A stretch of DNA of 12,862 nt from an uncultured Clostridia bacterium. GTDB lineage: Bacteria; Bacillota; Clostridia; UBA1381. The stretch's first letter is position 1. Each line of letters opens with the position of its first letter. The translations under genes and the position numbers were made by a program. This document shows positions 1-7,831 of this stretch, piece after piece. The notes below the pieces were generated by a model. It was not told the origin of the DNA. It worked only from the letters and a program-made list of their open reading frames with translations, and made no database searches. The DNA is taken from NCBI GenBank assembly GCA_934481375.1, contig CAKSPN010000029.1:1-12862 (forward strand), in the 5' to 3' direction.

Positions 1-481
1 TCTCGGAACGGACGGTATAAAGCCGTTTGTTGACGACTGCAAAAAATACGACAAGGCAATCTTTGCGCTTGTAAAGACTTCAAATCCGTCCTCGGGCGAA
101 TTTCAGGACATAAAAATAGGTGACAGGCGTTTGTTTGAGATTGTAGCGGAAAAAGTAAACGAATGGAACAGCGAAACGATAGGCGAAAGCGGTTACGGAG
201 CTGTCGGAGCGGTAGTCGGAGCGACATATCCCGAACAGGCTGAAATATTAAGAAAAATAATGCCTCATTCATATTTCCTCGTACCGGGTTACGGTGCGCA
301 GGGCGGAAAGGCAAAGGACGTAAAAAAGAGTTTTAATGCGGACGGTTTGGGAGCGATAGTAAATTCATCGAGAGGAATTATGTGCGCATATCAGAAGCAG
401 GGACTTCCGGGCGAAAAATTCGCCGAGGCGGCACGTGCCGAGGCAATACGAATGAAAGAAGAACTTACAATCATAATCTGA
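1..481 (+). CDS. pyrF: Orotidine 5'-phosphate decarboxylase, 3' part (start outside window)
   Basis: This enzyme decarboxylates orotidine 5'-monophosphate to UMP, the last step of de novo pyrimidine synthesis in the cytoplasm. The reading frame is open from base 2 to the TGA at 479-481, so 159 residues are visible and roughly the first half is missing. Visible marks are the segment KTSNPSSGEF near the left edge, the phosphate-loop stretch VPGYGAQGGK and the late NSSRGI segment with its arginine. Together these are characteristic of the subfamily 2 (longer, bacterial) decarboxylases. A TTG at 131 could be mistaken for a start, but clear family sequence lies upstream of it. pyrK starts 12 bases after the stop with its own GGAG site, so the two are probably one transcript. 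The family call is secure; only the N-terminus is unseen. Confidence 0.95.
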   Translation, partial: LGTDGIKPFVDDCKKYDKAIFALVKTSNPSSGEFQDIKIGDRRLFEIVAEKVNEWNSETIGESGYGAVGAVVGATYPEQAEILRKIMPHSYFLVPGYGAQGGKAKDVKKSFNADGLGAIVNSSRGIMCAYQKQGLPGEKFAEAARAEAIRMKEELTIII

Positions 482-493
482 GAAGGAGCGGCG

Positions 494-1255
494 ATGAAAA
501 AGGTTTATAAATGCCCGATTGTTTCCAAAACGGAAATATCGGACGGAATAATTGATATGACGGTTGAAAACCACGAAATGGCGCAGTCGGCGCAGTGCGG
601 ACAGTTTCTGCATATAGACTGCGGAAAAGGCACGTTTTTGCGCCGTCCGATAAGCATATGCGACGCATATGACAATAAATTAAGGTTTATTTTTCAGATA
701 AAAGGCGAGGGCACAAAGGCGCTCGGTGAGTATAATGTCGGAGACGAACTTGATATTATGGGTCCTCTCGGACACGGCTTTGAAATAACGGACGCAAAAA
801 ATCCCGTAATAATAGGCGGAGGAATAGGCGTATTTCCGCTGTATATGCTTGCCAAAAAGATGAAAGCGGACGTGTTTTTAGGCTTTCGCACAAAAGACCT
901 CGTTGTAATGGAGGACGAGTTTAAAAATATTTCCGAGTCGGTGCTTGTCGGAACGGACGACGGCAGTTACGGCTACAGCGGATATATTGCAGGCGCAATG
1001 GAGGAATATCTTCAAAAAAACGAGTGCGGTATGATATACTGCTGCGGTCCGAAACCCATGCTTAAAGCCGTAAAAACGATTGCCGAGTCGAAAAACATAC
1101 CGTGCCAGCTCTCACTCGAACAGAGAATGGGCTGCGGAATAGGCGCCTGTCTTGTGTGCAGCTGTGAAACGGTTCACGAGGGTACGGACAGATATATGCG
1201 TGTGTGCAAAAACGGACCCGTATTCTATTCAACGGAGGTGACTTTAAATGATTAA
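494..1255 (+). CDS. pyrK: Dihydroorotate dehydrogenase B, electron transfer subunit
   Basis: PyrK is the FAD and [2Fe-2S] subunit that passes electrons from dihydroorotate oxidation in PyrD to NAD+. At 253 residues it has normal family length. The N-terminal half is a ferredoxin-reductase FAD domain with RRPIS at 50-54. The nucleotide-binding domain starts with GGGIG at 108-112. The C-terminal iron-sulfur motif is C214-x4-C219-x2-C222-x15-C238, the expected spacing, so all four cluster ligands are present. The start ATG is preceded by AGAAGGAG at 481-488. The last three codons and stop overlap the start of pyrD by 8 bases, which suggests translational coupling of the two partner subunits. Known biology: this type of DHOD uses NAD+ rather than quinone, fitting an anaerobe. 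Confidence 0.96.
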   Translation: MKKVYKCPIVSKTEISDGIIDMTVENHEMAQSAQCGQFLHIDCGKGTFLRRPISICDAYDNKLRFIFQIKGEGTKALGEYNVGDELDIMGPLGHGFEITDAKNPVIIGGGIGVFPLYMLAKKMKADVFLGFRTKDLVVMEDEFKNISESVLVGTDDGSYGYSGYIAGAMEEYLQKNECGMIYCCGPKPMLKAVKTIAESKNIPCQLSLEQRMGCGIGACLVCSCETVHEGTDRYMRVCKNGPVFYSTEVTLND

Positions 1256-2159
1256 TACAAAAGTCAATTTCTGCGGAGTGGAGTTTAAAAATCCGATAGT
1301 CACCGCATCGGGAACGTTCGGTTTCGGCGGGGAATACGGCGAGTACACCTCTCTTTCGGAATACGGCGGTTTCGGCGCAAAGGGACTTACACGCTTTCCC
1401 CGTGAAGGAAACAAACCGCCGAGAATTGCGGAAACACCGTCGGGGATATTGAACAGTGTGGGACTGCAAAACCCCGGCGTGGAATATTTTAAAGACCATA
1501 TAATGCCCGAACTTGCAAAGTATGATACAAACGTGATTGCGAATATGTCGGGAAACACCGTTGAGGAATACTGCGAAATGGCGGAGATACTTTCCGAAAC
1601 CGACGCGGCAATAATCGAGATGAATGTTTCGTGTCCTAACGTAAAGCACGGCGGACTCGCTTTCGGAACAGATCCTGAAACGGTGCGAAACCTTACCTAT
1701 GAAGTGAAAAAACATTCAAAAAAACCGCTTGTAGTAAAGCTTTCGCCGAACGTAACTTCGATAACCGACATAGCAAAAGCCGCCGAGGACGGCGGTGCGG
1801 ACGGGTTATCGCTTATAAACACGCTTTTGGGAATGAAAATAGATATTAACTCACGCCGTCCCGTGCTTGCAAACAATATGGGCGGACTTTCAGGTCCGTG
1901 CGTTAAGCCGGTTGCGGTGCGGATGGTGTATCAGGTGCATAACGCCGTAAAAATCCCCATTATAGGTATGGGCGGAATTATGAGCGGCGATGATGTTATA
2001 GAGTTTATGCTTGCGGGCGCAACGCTTACCGCACTCGGAACGGGAATGTTCGTAAACCCCAATCTGGTGCTTGACGTCAAGGAAAGAATTGCGGAGTATA
2101 TGAATATGTACAAAATCTCCGACATAAATGATATAATAGGCAAAGTCGTGATAAACTGA
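1248..2159 (+). CDS. pyrD: Dihydroorotate dehydrogenase B, catalytic subunit (class 1B)
   Basis: This is the FMN-containing catalytic subunit that oxidises dihydroorotate to orotate and works as a complex with PyrK. It has 303 residues, the normal length. Visible motifs are ASGTFGFG at 20-27, GAKGLT with K45, the catalytic-loop NVSCPN with C129, VKLSPN with K164, NT at 191-192, and the phosphate-binding GMGGI at 240-244. A cysteine rather than a serine as catalytic base marks class 1. The adjacent pyrK marks subclass 1B. The ATG lies inside the end of pyrK (8-base overlap), with a GGAGG at 1234-1238 inside pyrK. It is the last gene of the visible pyrimidine group; the 97 bases after it hold no other gene. 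Confidence 0.97.
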   Translation: MINTKVNFCGVEFKNPIVTASGTFGFGGEYGEYTSLSEYGGFGAKGLTRFPREGNKPPRIAETPSGILNSVGLQNPGVEYFKDHIMPELAKYDTNVIANMSGNTVEEYCEMAEILSETDAAIIEMNVSCPNVKHGGLAFGTDPETVRNLTYEVKKHSKKPLVVKLSPNVTSITDIAKAAEDGGADGLSLINTLLGMKIDINSRRPVLANNMGGLSGPCVKPVAVRMVYQVHNAVKIPIIGMGGIMSGDDVIEFMLAGATLTALGTGMFVNPNLVLDVKERIAEYMNMYKISDINDIIGKVVIN

Positions 2160-2256
2160 TTTTTTTACGAAAAAAAAGGATTTTTTGCGTCTTTTGCCGT
2201 ATTTATATTATATGGAAAGAAAAAAATGTTTGAAAACGGCGATGGAGGGTAAATAT

Positions 2257-2829
2257 ATGTATGTGCTGGCTTTGAACGGAAGTCATAACAATAACGGAAA
2301 TACGGCTTTTTTACTTAATAAAGTACTCGGTTACTGCGCCGAAGGCGGAGCAAAAACGGAGATAATAAACGTGCATGAGGCGGTGTCGGACGCAAAATAT
2401 CCGTTTTGCGTAAACTGCGTAACGCCGTGCCAAAAGCAGTGCTATAAGGGCACAAAGCTTGAGGAGGCATACGAAAAGGTAAAAAAAGCCGATTTTGTCC
2501 TGTTCGGAAGTCCCGTATATTTTGGGTCGATGACGGGACAGCTCAAATGCTTTTTTGATAAAACACGTGCCGTAAGAGGCGAAAAAGGCTGGCTCGGAAA
2601 GAAATGCGCCGCTGTGAGCGTTGGCGCGTCAAAGTACGGCGGTCAGGAGCGTACCGTTGAAGCAATACAGTCATGTGCGTTTGTGTCGGGTATGACGGTT
2701 ATCGGTAACAGCTCGGAGTGCGGTATGGGTCATTTCGGATTGTCCGCACAAAGACCGTCAAGCGAGGACGAATATGCACTGGCACAGGCAAAAAGCCTTG
2801 CGTCACGCATAATGGAAGAATGTAAGTAA
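2257..2829 (+). CDS. NAD(P)H-dependent FMN reductase / flavodoxin-fold protein with four-cysteine cluster
   Basis: This 190-residue flavodoxin-fold protein belongs to the NADPH-dependent FMN reductase / iron-sulfur flavoprotein group. The N-terminal LNGSHNNNGNT (5-15) is the FMN phosphate loop. GSPVYFGSMTGQLKCFFD is the second flavin-contact stretch usual in the group. A compact cysteine set, C51-x2-C54-x3-C58-x3-C62, resembles the cluster site of archaeal and clostridial iron-sulfur flavoproteins, although the spacing is not identical. Substrate and partner are unknown. Start choice: an in-frame ATG at 2185 would add 24 residues, but it has no ribosome site, whereas the ATG at 2257 follows GGAGGG (2244-2249) with normal spacing and begins exactly at the first beta strand (YVLALNGS). 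An AT-rich stretch near 2204-2213 could be a -10 element, but no good -35 accompanies it. Confidence 0.82.
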   Translation: MYVLALNGSHNNNGNTAFLLNKVLGYCAEGGAKTEIINVHEAVSDAKYPFCVNCVTPCQKQCYKGTKLEEAYEKVKKADFVLFGSPVYFGSMTGQLKCFFDKTRAVRGEKGWLGKKCAAVSVGASKYGGQERTVEAIQSCAFVSGMTVIGNSSECGMGHFGLSAQRPSSEDEYALAQAKSLASRIMEECK

Positions 2830-2883
2830 AGTATAAAAACATACACGGTCAGCAATAATATTGCCGAGGGGTGAGAAAACAGC

Positions 2884-4689
2884 GTGGCAGGATATATTTC
2901 AGACGATTTGATAAGTGAAATATGCGCAAATAACGATATAGTTGATTATGTTTCAAAATATGTTCAGCTCAAAAAATCGGGACGGGATTACAGCGGTTTG
3001 TGCCCGTTTCATCATGAGAAATCGCCGTCGTTCCATGTAAGCGGCGAAAAACAGCTTTTCCATTGCTTCGGCTGCGGAGCAAGCGGAAATCTTATTCAGT
3101 TTGTTATGCGTACCGAAAATCTAGATTTTGTCGAAACAATAAAGCTTTTGGCTGATAAGGCAGGGATAGTTATTCCCGAAAACGGCGGTGCTGTGTCGGA
3201 CGCACAGCACGAAAAGAAAAAACAAATACTCGAAATGAACAGGATTTCGGCACGCTTTTTTTATGACACGCTAAAAAATCCGTCCGAGGGGCGTGAGGCG
3301 AGAGAGTATTTTTCAAGGCGTAAAATATCGTGGTACACGGTAATAATGTACGGACTCGGATTTTCGGGAAAGTCGAAAACTGCGCTCACGGAATATCTCA
3401 AAACCAAAGGCTATACGGAGGAACAGTCGGTTGAAGCAGGACTTGCGGTGGTGCGTGACGGCAGAGTGATAGACAAATTCCGAAACCGTGTTATGTTCCC
3501 GATAATAGACGTGAGAGGAAACGTAATAGGCTTCGGCGGACGTACAATGAGCGACGTCAAAGAGATAAACGGCTATAAAATACCGAAATATTTAAACAGC
3601 TCCGAAACGCCCGCATTTGACAAGGGAAGAAATTTGTTTTCCTTAAATATTGCAAAAAATGAAAGAGCGGAGTCGCTTATTCTGTGCGAGGGCTATATGG
3701 ACGTTATATCCGTGTGTCAGGCGGGAATAAAGAACATTGTGGCAACGCTCGGCACTGCGATAACGGAAAATCAGGCAAAGCTTATGCTTAGGTATGCCGG
3801 AGAAATACTCATCTGCTACGATATGGACGAAGCAGGCAGAAAAGCCGCCCTAAGAGCGATTGAGATAATAAATTCCGTAAACGGGCGCTCACGTGTGATA
3901 CAGCTTAAAGACTGCAAAGACCCCGACGAATACATAAACAAGCACGGTGCAGATGCATTCCGTGCGGCAGTGAAAAATGCCGTGCCGTCGACCGAGTTTC
4001 GGCTCTCGCTTATAAAGGGCAAGTACGATACATCATCGGTGGACGGTAAGGTGCAGTTTATTTCCGAGGCGGCGGAGGCTTTGAAAGATGTGAACAACGC
4101 CGTTGAGGTGGACGCATATATACGCAAAATATCCGAGGAAAACGAGATAAATCCCGAGGCTGTTTACAGCGAGTTCAAGAAAAAGAACAAGCCGAGTGGA
4201 TATGACAGGATACCTACCAAACAGCAGTACAGAACAGCCGCCGTGAAGAATGAAAGCGGCGAAAAACGAGCAAGAGTATCCAACAAGCTCACCGAAGCGG
4301 AAAAACGCCTGCTTTCGCTTGTAGCATCAAGCAGAAGCATATACAGAAAAGTAAAAAATAAAATACGGGCGGACGAATTTTCGACCGCCGTGTACCGGAG
4401 AATAGCAAAAAAGCTGTACGATCTGTACGAAAACGGACAGACGATAGAAGAAAGTATGATATTAAACGAATTCTCCGGCAACAGAGCAGACGAGAACGAG
4501 GCAAGCTCCGTGTTTTACAATATAGAAAGATACGATGATTCGGACGCCGCAGCGAGGGACCTCGTATATACCATTAAGCTTGAAAAGCTTAATATGGAAA
4601 TTGCGGCGGAAACGGACGCAGCAAGGCTTACGGAGCTTTTTAATGCGCAGAAGGAATTAAAGGAAGAAAAAGATACTTGGGAGGAATAA
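2884..4689 (+). CDS. dnaG: DNA primase
   Basis: Primase makes the RNA primers for the replication fork and works with the replicative helicase. It has 601 residues, normal for Bacillota. The domains run in order. The CHC2 zinc finger has C40, H43, C61 and C64. The polymerase core includes the basic KFRNRVMFP segment from 198. The Toprim fold has the metal-binding E269 in CEGYMD and D313/D315 in CYDMDEAG. A poorly conserved linker from about 400 leads to a C-terminal helical region that in the family binds the helicase. The start is a GTG; GAGGGGTGAG lies at 2866-2875, slightly far from the start. The two genes following are rpoD (3 bases between) and prmA. In many bacteria dnaG and rpoD share an operon, often led by rpsU, which is not here. 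Confidence 0.97.
   Translation: MAGYISDDLISEICANNDIVDYVSKYVQLKKSGRDYSGLCPFHHEKSPSFHVSGEKQLFHCFGCGASGNLIQFVMRTENLDFVETIKLLADKAGIVIPENGGAVSDAQHEKKKQILEMNRISARFFYDTLKNPSEGREAREYFSRRKISWYTVIMYGLGFSGKSKTALTEYLKTKGYTEEQSVEAGLAVVRDGRVIDKFRNRVMFPIIDVRGNVIGFGGRTMSDVKEINGYKIPKYLNSSETPAFDKGRNLFSLNIAKNERAESLILCEGYMDVISVCQAGIKNIVATLGTAITENQAKLMLRYAGEILICYDMDEAGRKAALRAIEIINSVNGRSRVIQLKDCKDPDEYINKHGADAFRAAVKNAVPSTEFRLSLIKGKYDTSSVDGKVQFISEAAEALKDVNNAVEVDAYIRKISEENEINPEAVYSEFKKKNKPSGYDRIPTKQQYRTAAVKNESGEKRARVSNKLTEAEKRLLSLVASSRSIYRKVKNKIRADEFSTAVYRRIAKKLYDLYENGQTIEESMILNEFSGNRADENEASSVFYNIERYDDSDAAARDLVYTIKLEKLNMEIAAETDAARLTELFNAQKELKEEKDTWEE
4573..4593. other. Perfect 9-base inverted repeat inside the end of dnaG
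   Basis: ATTAAGCTT at 4573-4581 is followed by GAA and then AAGCTTAAT at 4585-4593, giving a perfect 9-base-pair stem with a three-base loop. It sits about 85 bases before the rpoD ribosome site. It may be a coincidence of the codons for KLEKL. No T-run follows, so it is not an intrinsic terminator. Confidence 0.4.
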
Positions 4690-4692
4690 TTT

Positions 4693-5769
4693 ATGCAGGA
4701 AAGAAAAAAGGCTATTACGAAGGAGCTTATCGAAAGAGGTAAGAAAAGGGGCTATCTCACCTATAAGGAAATAACGGACGCCTTTTTTGAAGTGGAAATT
4801 ACTCCGGAGGAGCTTGAAATCCTGTACGATAAGCTTGAAAAGGAAACAATAGAGATTGTCGAGGATATGGATAAGGAGCTTGAAGATATTGAAATATCAA
4901 AGGAGGAGCTTGAGGATCTTTCCGTTCCCGAGGGAATAAACATTGACGATCATGTAAAAATGTACCTTAAGGAGATAGGCAAGGTCGACCTTCTTTCGCC
5001 CGAAAGGGAAACGGAGCTGGCAAGAAGAATGGCAGACGGCGACGCCGAGGCGAAAAAATATCTTGCCGAGGCAAATCTGCGCCTTGTGGTAAGCATTGCA
5101 AAGCGGTATGTGGGCAGAGGTATGCTGTTTCTCGACCTTATCCAGGAGGGAAACCTCGGTCTTATAAAAGCCGTTGATAAATTCGATTACACTAAGGGAT
5201 ATAAATTCTCCACATATGCAACGTGGTGGATAAGACAGGCAATAACAAGAGCGATTGCCGACCAGGCAAGAACGATAAGAATACCCGTTCATATGGTGGA
5301 AACGATAAACAAGCTCGTGCGTGTATCGCGTCAGCTCGTGCAGGAGCTGGGACGCGAGCCTACCCCCGAGGAGCTTGCGAAAGAGCTTAATATGTCGGTT
5401 GAAAAGGTGCGTGAAATATCAAAAATTTCACAGGAGCCTGTGTCGCTCGAAACGCCGATCGGCGAGGAGGAGGACAGCCACTTAGGCGACTTTATCCCCG
5501 ATGATGACGCTCCCGCGCCGTCCGAAGCGGCAAGCTTTGTCCTGTTAAAGGAACAGCTTGTTGATGTTCTGAGCAGTCTTACCGACAGGGAGGCAAAGGT
5601 TTTAAGACTGCGTTTCGGTCTTGACGACGGACGTCAGAGAACGCTTGAAGAAGTCGGAACGGAGTTTAACGTGACAAGAGAGAGAATACGTCAGATAGAG
5701 GCGAAAGCGTTAAGAAAGCTCCGCCACCCGTCAAGAAGCAAAAAGCTTAAAGATTTTCTTGACTGCTGA
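4693..5769 (+). CDS. rpoD: Primary RNA polymerase sigma factor (sigma-70 / SigA)
   Basis: This is the housekeeping sigma factor that directs RNA polymerase to -10/-35 promoters. It has 358 residues, the short Gram-positive form without the long insert of E. coli RpoD. Residues 1-75 are a region 1.1-type acidic segment, very rich in glutamate from 46 to 75. Region 1.2 starts at about 85 (DDHVKMYLKEIG). Region 2 covers about 125-195 and contains the -10 recognition helix YATWWIRQAITRA (165-177). Region 3 lies near 200-275. Region 4 contains the -35 helix-turn-helix with EVGTEFNVTRERIRQIEAKA. All group 1 hallmarks are intact. The ATG lies 3 bases after the dnaG stop; its ribosome site GGGAGG (4679-4684) is within the last codons of dnaG, so translation of the two is probably linked. 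Confidence 0.98.
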   Translation: MQERKKAITKELIERGKKRGYLTYKEITDAFFEVEITPEELEILYDKLEKETIEIVEDMDKELEDIEISKEELEDLSVPEGINIDDHVKMYLKEIGKVDLLSPERETELARRMADGDAEAKKYLAEANLRLVVSIAKRYVGRGMLFLDLIQEGNLGLIKAVDKFDYTKGYKFSTYATWWIRQAITRAIADQARTIRIPVHMVETINKLVRVSRQLVQELGREPTPEELAKELNMSVEKVREISKISQEPVSLETPIGEEEDSHLGDFIPDDDAPAPSEAASFVLLKEQLVDVLSSLTDREAKVLRLRFGLDDGRQRTLEEVGTEFNVTRERIRQIEAKALRKLRHPSRSKKLKDFLDC

Positions 5770-5787
5770 TAATACGGAGGACAGCCG

Positions 5788-6753
5788 ATGGATTGGATAA
5801 GAGTAACAATATACACGTCACCCGACGGTATCGAGGCGGTAACGGGCAGACTGTACCGGCTCGGTATAACGGGACTTGAAATAGAGGACGAAAAGGATTT
5901 TAAAGATTTCCTTGAAAACAATAAGCAATACTGGGACTATGTAGACGAGGAGCTTTTAAAGAAAAAGCACAAGGAAACCTGCGTAAAAGCATACGTGAGC
6001 GACGATGTAAACGGACGTGAACTACTTTTGGCGATAGAGGGAAGTATGCGTGAGCTTAAAGCTTCCGATGAAAACGGTGAGTTCGGTACATTAAAGGTTG
6101 AGGCGGACGGAATAAATACCGAGGATTGGGCGAATAACTGGAAGCAGTATTTCCACCCCATGGAGGTCGGTGAAAAACTGCTTATAAAGCCTATGTGGGA
6201 GGATTTGGACAAGCCTACCGACAGGCTTGTGTTTAACATTAATCCCGGTATGAGCTTCGGAACAGGCTCGCATTACACAACGCAGCTTTGTATCGAGGCA
6301 ATAGAAAAGTACATAAAGCCGGGCGATAAAATGCTTGACCTCGGCTGCGGCAGCGGTATTTTGTCGATTATTTCGCTTATGCTCGGTGCGTCGGAGGCGG
6401 TTGCGGTGGATATTGACCCGAATGCCGCAGATACGGCGTATGAAAACGCCGATATGAACAATATTGACAAATCGCATTACAAGGTGCTGACGGGAAATGT
6501 GGTAACCGATCCCGATATTCAGGCAGAAATATCAAAAAATAAGTACGAGGTAGTGGCGGCAAACATTGTTGCCGACGTTATAATCGGACTTGCGCCCAAG
6601 GCACGTGAGTATATGAAAGAGGGCGGAGTGTTTATCACCTCGGGAATTATAAGCGACCGTGAGGAGGACGTTAAAAATGCGCTTTCGGAAAACGGCTTTG
6701 AAATAGTGTCTGTACAGCGTCGTAAAGACTGGGTCAGCATTGTATGCAGATAA
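5788..6753 (+). CDS. prmA: Ribosomal protein L11 methyltransferase
   Basis: PrmA is a cytoplasmic S-adenosylmethionine-dependent enzyme that trimethylates ribosomal protein L11. It has 321 residues, family-normal. The N-terminal substrate-recognition domain spans about 1-110. A linker holds NNWKQYFHP (116-124), followed by NPGMSFGTGSHYTT (152-165). The Rossmann methyltransferase domain has motif I LDLGCGSG at 183-190, the acidic VDIDPNA after it (207-213), and AANIVADVI from 247, the catalytic-loop segment typical of PrmA. The ATG follows GGAGG at 5776-5780. It begins 18 bases after rpoD, so it is probably in the same transcript. Clostridial genomes often place prmA near core replication, chaperone or translation genes. 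Confidence 0.95.
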   Translation: MDWIRVTIYTSPDGIEAVTGRLYRLGITGLEIEDEKDFKDFLENNKQYWDYVDEELLKKKHKETCVKAYVSDDVNGRELLLAIEGSMRELKASDENGEFGTLKVEADGINTEDWANNWKQYFHPMEVGEKLLIKPMWEDLDKPTDRLVFNINPGMSFGTGSHYTTQLCIEAIEKYIKPGDKMLDLGCGSGILSIISLMLGASEAVAVDIDPNAADTAYENADMNNIDKSHYKVLTGNVVTDPDIQAEISKNKYEVVAANIVADVIIGLAPKAREYMKEGGVFITSGIISDREEDVKNALSENGFEIVSVQRRKDWVSIVCR

Positions 6754-6773
6754 GGTTCGTTTCGGAGGGGTAA

Positions 6774-7829
6774 ATGGAAAACAGTATTTTTAACGTCGGT
6801 ACAGACGGATATAATGCATATCTTGTAAAAGACGGTGTATTGATAGACGGCGTTCCGTCAGATTATGCCGATGAGTTTGTAAAAAACATTGAAAAGCACA
6901 CAAGCGTAAGTGAGATAGAATATATCGTTTTTACGCACGCCCCGCCCGATAGGGCAGGGACATTGGAAAAGCTTTTGAAAATAAATCCCGAAATTACCGT
7001 CGTAGGCACTATTGCGGCAATAAAGAATATTAAGGAATTTGTTTTTGCAGACTTTAAAGAAATGATTGCAAAGGACGGCGCAACGCTTGGCGAAACGATT
7101 GAATTTCATATAACGCCGAATGTGCCGTGGCCCGACACAATGCTTGTTTATGATAAAGATTGCAGTGCATTGTTTTCGGGAGAAATGTTTTCATCATATA
7201 ATTCTTTGGGTGATTACTATGATGATAATTTAAGGCAGTTCGGTGGTTTTGCCGAAAAGTGCCTTGAAAAAATTAAGGCGCTCGATGTAAAAACGATTTA
7301 TCCGCTCTGCGGCGGAAAAATCGGTGATACAGGCAAAGCGGTATCGGTTTATAAAGAAAAAATAAACGACAACCGCAGACAGGATTATGCGGTGCTGTGT
7401 TATATGAGCAAGTACGGCAGTACGTATGAAATGGCACAGATAATCGCCGATACGCTTGAGGATAAAGGTTTAAAGGTAAAGCTTTTTGATGCGGAAAAGC
7501 GTGATGGCAAAATGTACCGTGAAATCAATCTTGCACGTGCGGTAATATTCGGCTCGCCCACGGTAAACCGAAATGCGCCGCCGCAGATATGGGAGGCGGT
7601 ATGCGGACTTGATGCGGTTTCGCAAAGGGGCATACCGTGTATGACGTTCGGCTCGTCGGGCTGGAGCGGCGACGCTCCCGTTCTTATTCACACGCACCTG
7701 CGTGCAATGAATTTCAGAATGTTTGATAAGCCGTTTTTATGTACGTTCCGTCCGAGTACGGACGATAAGGAAAAGATAAAAAAACACACCGAAAAGTTTT
7801 TCGATTTTATAAAAAAGACAGGAGAATGA
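6774..7829 (+). CDS. Flavodiiron (FprA)-like flavoprotein with degenerate diiron site
   Basis: This protein of 351 residues is built as an A-type flavoprotein: a metallo-beta-lactamase-like domain (about 1-195) followed by a flavodoxin domain (about 204-351). The flavodoxin part is intact, with SKYGSTYEM (212-220), FGSPTVNRNAPP (259-270) and FGSSGWSGDA (292-301), the usual FMN contacts. In the first domain the canonical H-x-E-x-D-H becomes H55-A-P57-P-D59-R60. The histidine of the usual HWPDT is P118 (PWPDT at 118-122), the bridging aspartate position is E137, and the last histidine position reads C179. Canonical proteins reduce O2 or NO at a diiron centre and are usually about 400 residues, so this one is short and unlikely to bind a normal diiron site. 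Function unknown; it may be an electron carrier or a partner of a canonical paralogue. GGAGGGG lies just before the ATG. The stop overlaps the next gene's upstream ATG. Confidence 0.85.
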   Translation: MENSIFNVGTDGYNAYLVKDGVLIDGVPSDYADEFVKNIEKHTSVSEIEYIVFTHAPPDRAGTLEKLLKINPEITVVGTIAAIKNIKEFVFADFKEMIAKDGATLGETIEFHITPNVPWPDTMLVYDKDCSALFSGEMFSSYNSLGDYYDDNLRQFGGFAEKCLEKIKALDVKTIYPLCGGKIGDTGKAVSVYKEKINDNRRQDYAVLCYMSKYGSTYEMAQIIADTLEDKGLKVKLFDAEKRDGKMYREINLARAVIFGSPTVNRNAPPQIWEAVCGLDAVSQRGIPCMTFGSSGWSGDAPVLIHTHLRAMNFRMFDKPFLCTFRPSTDDKEKIKKHTEKFFDFIKKTGE

Positions 7830-7831
7830 AA

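Noticed and set aside
131..481. TTG at 131 as start of a short gene
   Set aside because: The frame is open to the left edge and encodes conserved PyrF sequence upstream, so this is an internal codon of a cut gene.
1062..1715. 217-codon open frame on the minus strand
   Set aside because: Antisense shadow of the well-supported pyrK and pyrD genes.
2160..2186. T7-ACG-A8 and A8-GGA-T6 as a terminator after pyrD
   Set aside because: Stems would be only A-T pairs with three-base loops, too weak for a convincing intrinsic terminator.
2185..2256. Earlier start for the FMN reductase-like gene
   Set aside because: The 24 extra residues precede the first strand of the fold and lack a ribosome site; the ATG at 2257 has GGAGGG.
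2852..2864. GCAATA-A-TATTGC palindrome before dnaG
   Set aside because: Short, with a one-base centre that cannot form an RNA hairpin; could be an operator but nothing else supports it.
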